A stretch of DNA of 64,000 bases from Massilia endophytica (lineage in GTDB: Bacteria > Pseudomonadota > Gammaproteobacteria > Burkholderiales > Burkholderiaceae_D). The notes under the pieces were generated by a model, which saw only the letters and a program-made list of their open reading frames with translations, was not told the DNA's origin and did not search any database. Positions 63,457-64,000 of the stretch are shown here, one piece after another. The position numbers were made by a program, and so were the translations under genes. Position 1 is the first letter of the stretch. Each line of letters starts with the position of its first letter. The DNA lies in contig NZ_CP088952.1 of NCBI RefSeq assembly GCF_021165955.1, positions 248,001-312,000 of the forward strand, given 5' to 3'.

Positions 63457-64000
63457 TGTTTCTGCGCTTCCGCGTTCTTGCGGATGGTTTCGAGCGTGGC
63501 GCCCGGCGTGATCAGGTTGCCGTCGTAGCGCAGCTCGATCAGCGCGGGCAGGCTCTGTTCGCGCGTGTGCTTCAGGGCGCGCTCCAGCGCGGGCGCGAAG
63601 TCCGCGGTCTTCTCCACCACTTCACCATGCGCGCCGCAGGCCTGTGCCAGTTGCGCGAAGTCCGGATTCGCCAGTGTGGTGCCGGATACGCGGCCCGGGT
63701 ACTCGCGCTCCTGGTGCATGCGGATGGTGCCGAACATCTGGTTGTTGAAGACGATGATGATCACGCCTGCCTTGTACTGCACGGCGGTGGCCAGCTCCTG
63801 GCCGTTCATCATGTACTCGCCGTCGCCCGCGAACGTGATCACGGTGCGCTGCGGATCGATGATCTTGGCCGCGACGCCGGACGGCACGCTATAGCCCATG
63901 GCGCCGCTGGTGGGCGCGAGCTGCGTGCGCATGGCGCCGTAGCGGTGGAAGCGGTGCGCCCAGGTGGCGTAATTGCCCGCGCCGTTGGTGATGATGGTGT
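63453..64000 (-). CDS. Thiamine-diphosphate-dependent enzyme, C-terminal part (runs off the window)
   Basis: The frame is open to the window edge, so the 5' part is outside. The visible 182 residues are the ThDP-binding C-terminal domain of the acetolactate-synthase-like superfamily: GAMGYSVPSGVAAKIIDPQR and the GDGEYMMNGQELATA to NNQMFG segment that binds Mg and ThDP. The substrate cannot be decided from this fragment. Confidence 0.88.
   Translation of the reverse strand, partial: TIITNGAGNYATWAHRFHRYGAMRTQLAPTSGAMGYSVPSGVAAKIIDPQRTVITFAGDGEYMMNGQELATAVQYKAGVIIIVFNNQMFGTIRMHQEREYPGRVSGTTLANPDFAQLAQACGAHGEVVEKTADFAPALERALKHTREQSLPALIELRYDGNLITPGATLETIRKNAEAQKH

Overview
The window looks like chromosomal DNA of a Betaproteobacterium, most likely Burkholderiales, family Oxalobacteraceae (Massilia or Telluria-like). 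The reasons are the high GC content, the aa3/caa3-type cytochrome oxidase cluster with a small assembly ORF, CtaG, DUF2970, a twin-transmembrane DUF2909 protein and SURF1, the CIRCE-controlled rpoH next to ftsEX-ftsY, and a Burkholderiales-type general porin. No lineage marker such as rRNA is present, so the genus is inferred. No tRNA, rRNA or CRISPR array was seen.

Layout. 0.2-4.4 kb: glycolate oxidase glcDEF plus a GFA-family protein. 4.4-7.1 kb: an operon of DUF4142 protein, cupredoxin and ECF sigma factor, then a YaiI-type protein and a lower-GC LprI-like gene. 7.2-9.7 kb: a GGDEF/EAL protein. 9.8-12.5 kb: pilT-pilU-glutathione peroxidase, divergent from yggS-proC (12.5-14.1 kb). 14.2-18.2 kb: DUF883, ubiA, oxyR, a third PilT/PilU-type ATPase and an hldE C-domain-type adenylyltransferase. 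18.2-22.4 kb: GlcG-like and DUF421 genes, a RAYT transposase framed by a perfect 48-bp inverted repeat, trmL, comF and a BioC-like methyltransferase. 22.7-32.7 kb: the cytochrome c oxidase structural and maturation cluster (coxB, ctaD, small ORF, ctaG, DUF2970, coxC, SURF1, Sco-like, ctaA/cox15, ctaB), interrupted by a tnpB gene before sco. 32.7-36.5 kb: AI-2E-type permease, two secreted proteins and a CNNM/CorC-type protein. 36.6-43.8 kb: a YbhGFSR-like ABC exporter with an outer-membrane factor and a divergent CecR-type TetR regulator over a perfect 22-bp palindrome. 43.8-47.8 kb: an NhaR-like regulator and a DUF475/TerD/AIM24/TerD stress cluster. 47.9-52.7 kb: GNAT, RidA/LysR, signal peptidase, and an ArsR-type regulator divergent from a short P450 and a small monooxygenase. 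52.7-53.8 kb: an IS110-family element. 53.9-64 kb: ggt, a lipoprotein, rpoH, ftsX-ftsE-ftsY, a CarH/LitR-like B12 photoreceptor regulator, a porin, a secreted protein and the 3' part of a ThDP enzyme.

Most notable. (1) The IS110 element sits inside one arm of a 30-bp REP hairpin with a duplicated AG/CT core. Its non-coding end folds into two loops of the bridge-RNA type. The guides in the first loop match the occupied REP arm, and a guide in the second loop matches the element's own end. (2) A stand-alone TnpB lacks the usual RuvC-II glutamate, has a candidate substitute glutamate near its zinc finger, and carries a near-consensus LexA box over its start codon. (3) A CIRCE operator lies exactly across the -35/-10 region of rpoH. 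(4) A MerR/B12 regulator keeps the W-x9-EH and cobalamin-ligand histidine motifs of light-sensing CarH proteins.
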